This document shows, piece by piece, positions 50,109-51,284 of a DNA stretch of 51,284 nucleotides. Position numbers and translations under genes: made by a program. The DNA is from WSZY01 sp964559845 (lineage in GTDB: Bacteria; Pseudomonadota; Zetaproteobacteria; Mariprofundales; Mariprofundaceae), in contig CAZLJF010000010.1 in assembly GCA_964559845.1 (NCBI GenBank), positions 1 to 51,284 of the forward strand, read 5' to 3'. Numbering within the stretch: position 1 is the stretch's first letter; every line of letters starts with the position of its first letter. The notes below the pieces were generated by a model. The model searched no databases, was not told the origin of the DNA, and was given only the letters and a program-made list of their open reading frames with translations.

Positions 50109-50192
50109 TTTATCTCTCCTTTCAATGCATATATTAAACATATTGCCCGGGCATGACGAGCCCCGATTATTTCCCGCCAAGGGGAATCTCTC

Positions 50193-50933
50193 CTACATCT
50201 CAATGTTATCCACTTGCGGTTTGTAGAACCACATCTGGTAAATCGAGACAACGATCTGGCCGCATAGTGATAATCCCATCAAGCCGCCTGATGCCACCAC
50301 GACATATGCGAAGCCGGGGATGAGTTTAGTGGCATACCAGGAGAGTATATCCAGCAGGATGGCAAGGAATGGTATGAGAACCATCACCCGTTTCACCATG
50401 ACAGGCATCTCGCACAGGATGAAGATACGGCCGACAAAGAAAAGAATGAAGGCGATGCCAAAAAGGTGGATGTGCGACACTCGCACCAGGCTCTGGATAG
50501 AGGCACCGGTATCGGCATGGGTCAGCTCCATTACCTCTTCATAGGTGGTTAGCGGCGGCAGGCCCATGCCGGATTCGGATGAGTGGCACATAATGCAATT
50601 CTTGTTGAGGATTGGCGCAATCTTGGCGTTGAACTCGTCAACATCGCCACCATTTTCAATCCATTTGAAGATGATCCCTTTCTGATCCGGATATTCCAGG
50701 TTGCCACCCATAGAACCATTCAGTGCAGCGCCCAGACGGGTTTGTTGATGTTCGCCGTAGTAGGCGATCTCCACATCCTGAACCGACAGACCAGGCTGGC
50801 CATCACGCCCTTCATGGGAGTAGTACATGTGAACCAGGGCAAACAGATAACCGAGTCCGATGGTAAGCAGAAAGATTGTATCAAGAAGTTTTTCGCTGAC
50901 GGAACAATCGCGGAAACGCCGATAGGCTGGCAT
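50193..50933 (-). CDS. Membrane protein with periplasmic cytochrome c insert
   Basis: A 246-residue protein. One TM helix (about 16-37), a periplasmic stretch holding a single CIMCH (113-117, in a PLTTYEEV-type cytochrome domain), then three or four TM helices (about 155-174, 181-200, 207-232). His154 and His156 at the start of the second helix could face a b-type heme or quinone site, which is speculation. I do not recognise an experimentally characterised family. First gene of the cytochrome-hemN operon; GGGGAG six bases before the ATG. Confidence 0.85.
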   Translation of the reverse strand: MPAYRRFRDCSVSEKLLDTIFLLTIGLGYLFALVHMYYSHEGRDGQPGLSVQDVEIAYYGEHQQTRLGAALNGSMGGNLEYPDQKGIIFKWIENGGDVDEFNAKIAPILNKNCIMCHSSESGMGLPPLTTYEEVMELTHADTGASIQSLVRVSHIHLFGIAFILFFVGRIFILCEMPVMVKRVMVLIPFLAILLDILSWYATKLIPGFAYVVVASGGLMGLSLCGQIVVSIYQMWFYKPQVDNIEM

Positions 50934-50963
50934 TGGGGACTCCCCTTTTCTTAAAGTAAGGAC

Positions 50964-50991
50964 ATTATAGCTGTTTGATAAAGGGGGTCAA
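50964..50991 (-). promoter_or_regulatory. Sigma-70 promoter of the cytochrome-hemN operon
   Basis: On the minus strand TTGACC (50986-50991), 16 bp, then TATAAT (50964-50969): five of six and six of six consensus matches. The predicted transcript starts about 25 nt before the first cytochrome ATG. It is the best promoter match I see in the window. Confidence 0.8.
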
Positions 50992-51021
50992 ATAAATCAA
51001 ATGACTGATAGCTCCGGATGG

Positions 51022-51284
51022 TTATTTTCCGGTGACATATTGCTGTAGCCATGCCCGGGCGCCAGCTTCATCAGTAAAGATGCCATCAAGCTGAGCCTCG
51101 TAGGCATGTCTGATCAAGTTGCCCATTTCAGGGCCGGGGGAGATGCCGATATCAAGCAACATTTCACCGGCCACGATGGGTGCCGGCTTCCCCTGATGGT
51201 GCTGCATGTGCTCTGCCTCTCTAAGCCACGCCTCGGCAGGGCGTGATGTTGGCGCCGGTGCGCGTCCCGAGGCATCGGCTTCGA
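51022..51284 (-). CDS. tRNA nucleotidyltransferase / poly(A) polymerase family, C-terminal end (partial)
   Basis: The frame is open to the window edge, so only the last 87 codons or so are seen. The stretch EADASGR, then PIVAGEMLLDIGISPGPEMG and YEAQLDGIFTDEAGARAWL, is the usual C-terminus of CCA-adding enzymes. It would repair or add the tRNA 3' CCA. It could be the related poly(A) polymerase; the catalytic half is outside the window. Confidence 0.85.
   Translation of the reverse strand, partial: EADASGRAPAPTSRPAEAWLREAEHMQHHQGKPAPIVAGEMLLDIGISPGPEMGNLIRHAYEAQLDGIFTDEAGARAWLQQYVTGK

Noticed and set aside
50980..51005. FNR box (TTGAT-N4-ATCAA) upstream of the cytochrome operon
   Set aside because: TTGAT and TCAA elements are present but at the wrong spacing, and they overlap the well-formed sigma-70 promoter.

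Overview
The window looks like a chromosomal segment of an autotrophic, microaerophilic, Gram-negative proteobacterium. I favour a Zetaproteobacterium (Mariprofundus-like iron oxidiser); this is inferred from gene content and order, not from a marker search. Pointers are a complete lower-glycolysis/Calvin-type block, a PPi-type phosphofructokinase, a two-subunit pyruvate carboxylase, c-type cytochromes next to oxygen-independent hemN, and LolB/HflD homologues. Almost all genes are core; the accessory signal sits in intergenic regions and one small inserted block.

Layout. 1-803: a membrane-tethered cyclic-nucleotide-binding protein with a strong terminator. 896-13703 (minus strand): central carbon genes imp, glpX, tkt, gap, pgk, pyk, fba, pycA, pycB, which interconvert sugar phosphates, regenerate Calvin intermediates and feed oxaloacetate. 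13825-20340: PPi-PFK, a secreted chalcone-isomerase-like protein, malic enzyme MaeB, and overlapping panE and BaiN/YhiN-type flavoprotein genes. 20373-27841 (minus strand): a signalling block of a FixL-like PAS histidine kinase, an HDOD response regulator, a degenerate HD-GYP response regulator and a diguanylate cyclase with a periplasmic CxxCH. 28093-30444: hflD, a DUF455 ferritin-like protein, serB. 30582-31951: two AT-rich genes, each followed by an attC-like site, that is, two integron-type gene cassettes without an integrase in view. 32152-39828: mfd, a Crp/Fnr regulator, a tandem cNMP-binding protein, mgtE, trxB. 39851-40011: a 161-bp structured repeat with TA ends that supplies the ychF stop codon. 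40009-50933 (minus strand): ychF, pth, rplY, prs, tRNA-Gln, ispE, lolB, a TPR lipoprotein, a JAMM protease, hemN and three cytochrome c genes behind a near-consensus promoter. 51022-51284: the 3' end of a tRNA nucleotidyltransferase gene.

Most notable: (a) a repeated noncoding element at 4381 and 47443, with a 17-nt conserved lead and a 12-bp hairpin whose two copies differ by compensatory changes; (b) the integrase-less cassette pair, whose ends are confirmed by matching inverted repeats; (c) the MITE-like element fused to the ychF stop codon; (d) five back-to-back hairpins between pycA and pycB; (e) two independent heme signatures in one signalling block. All function statements rest on reading the sequence; no database search was run.
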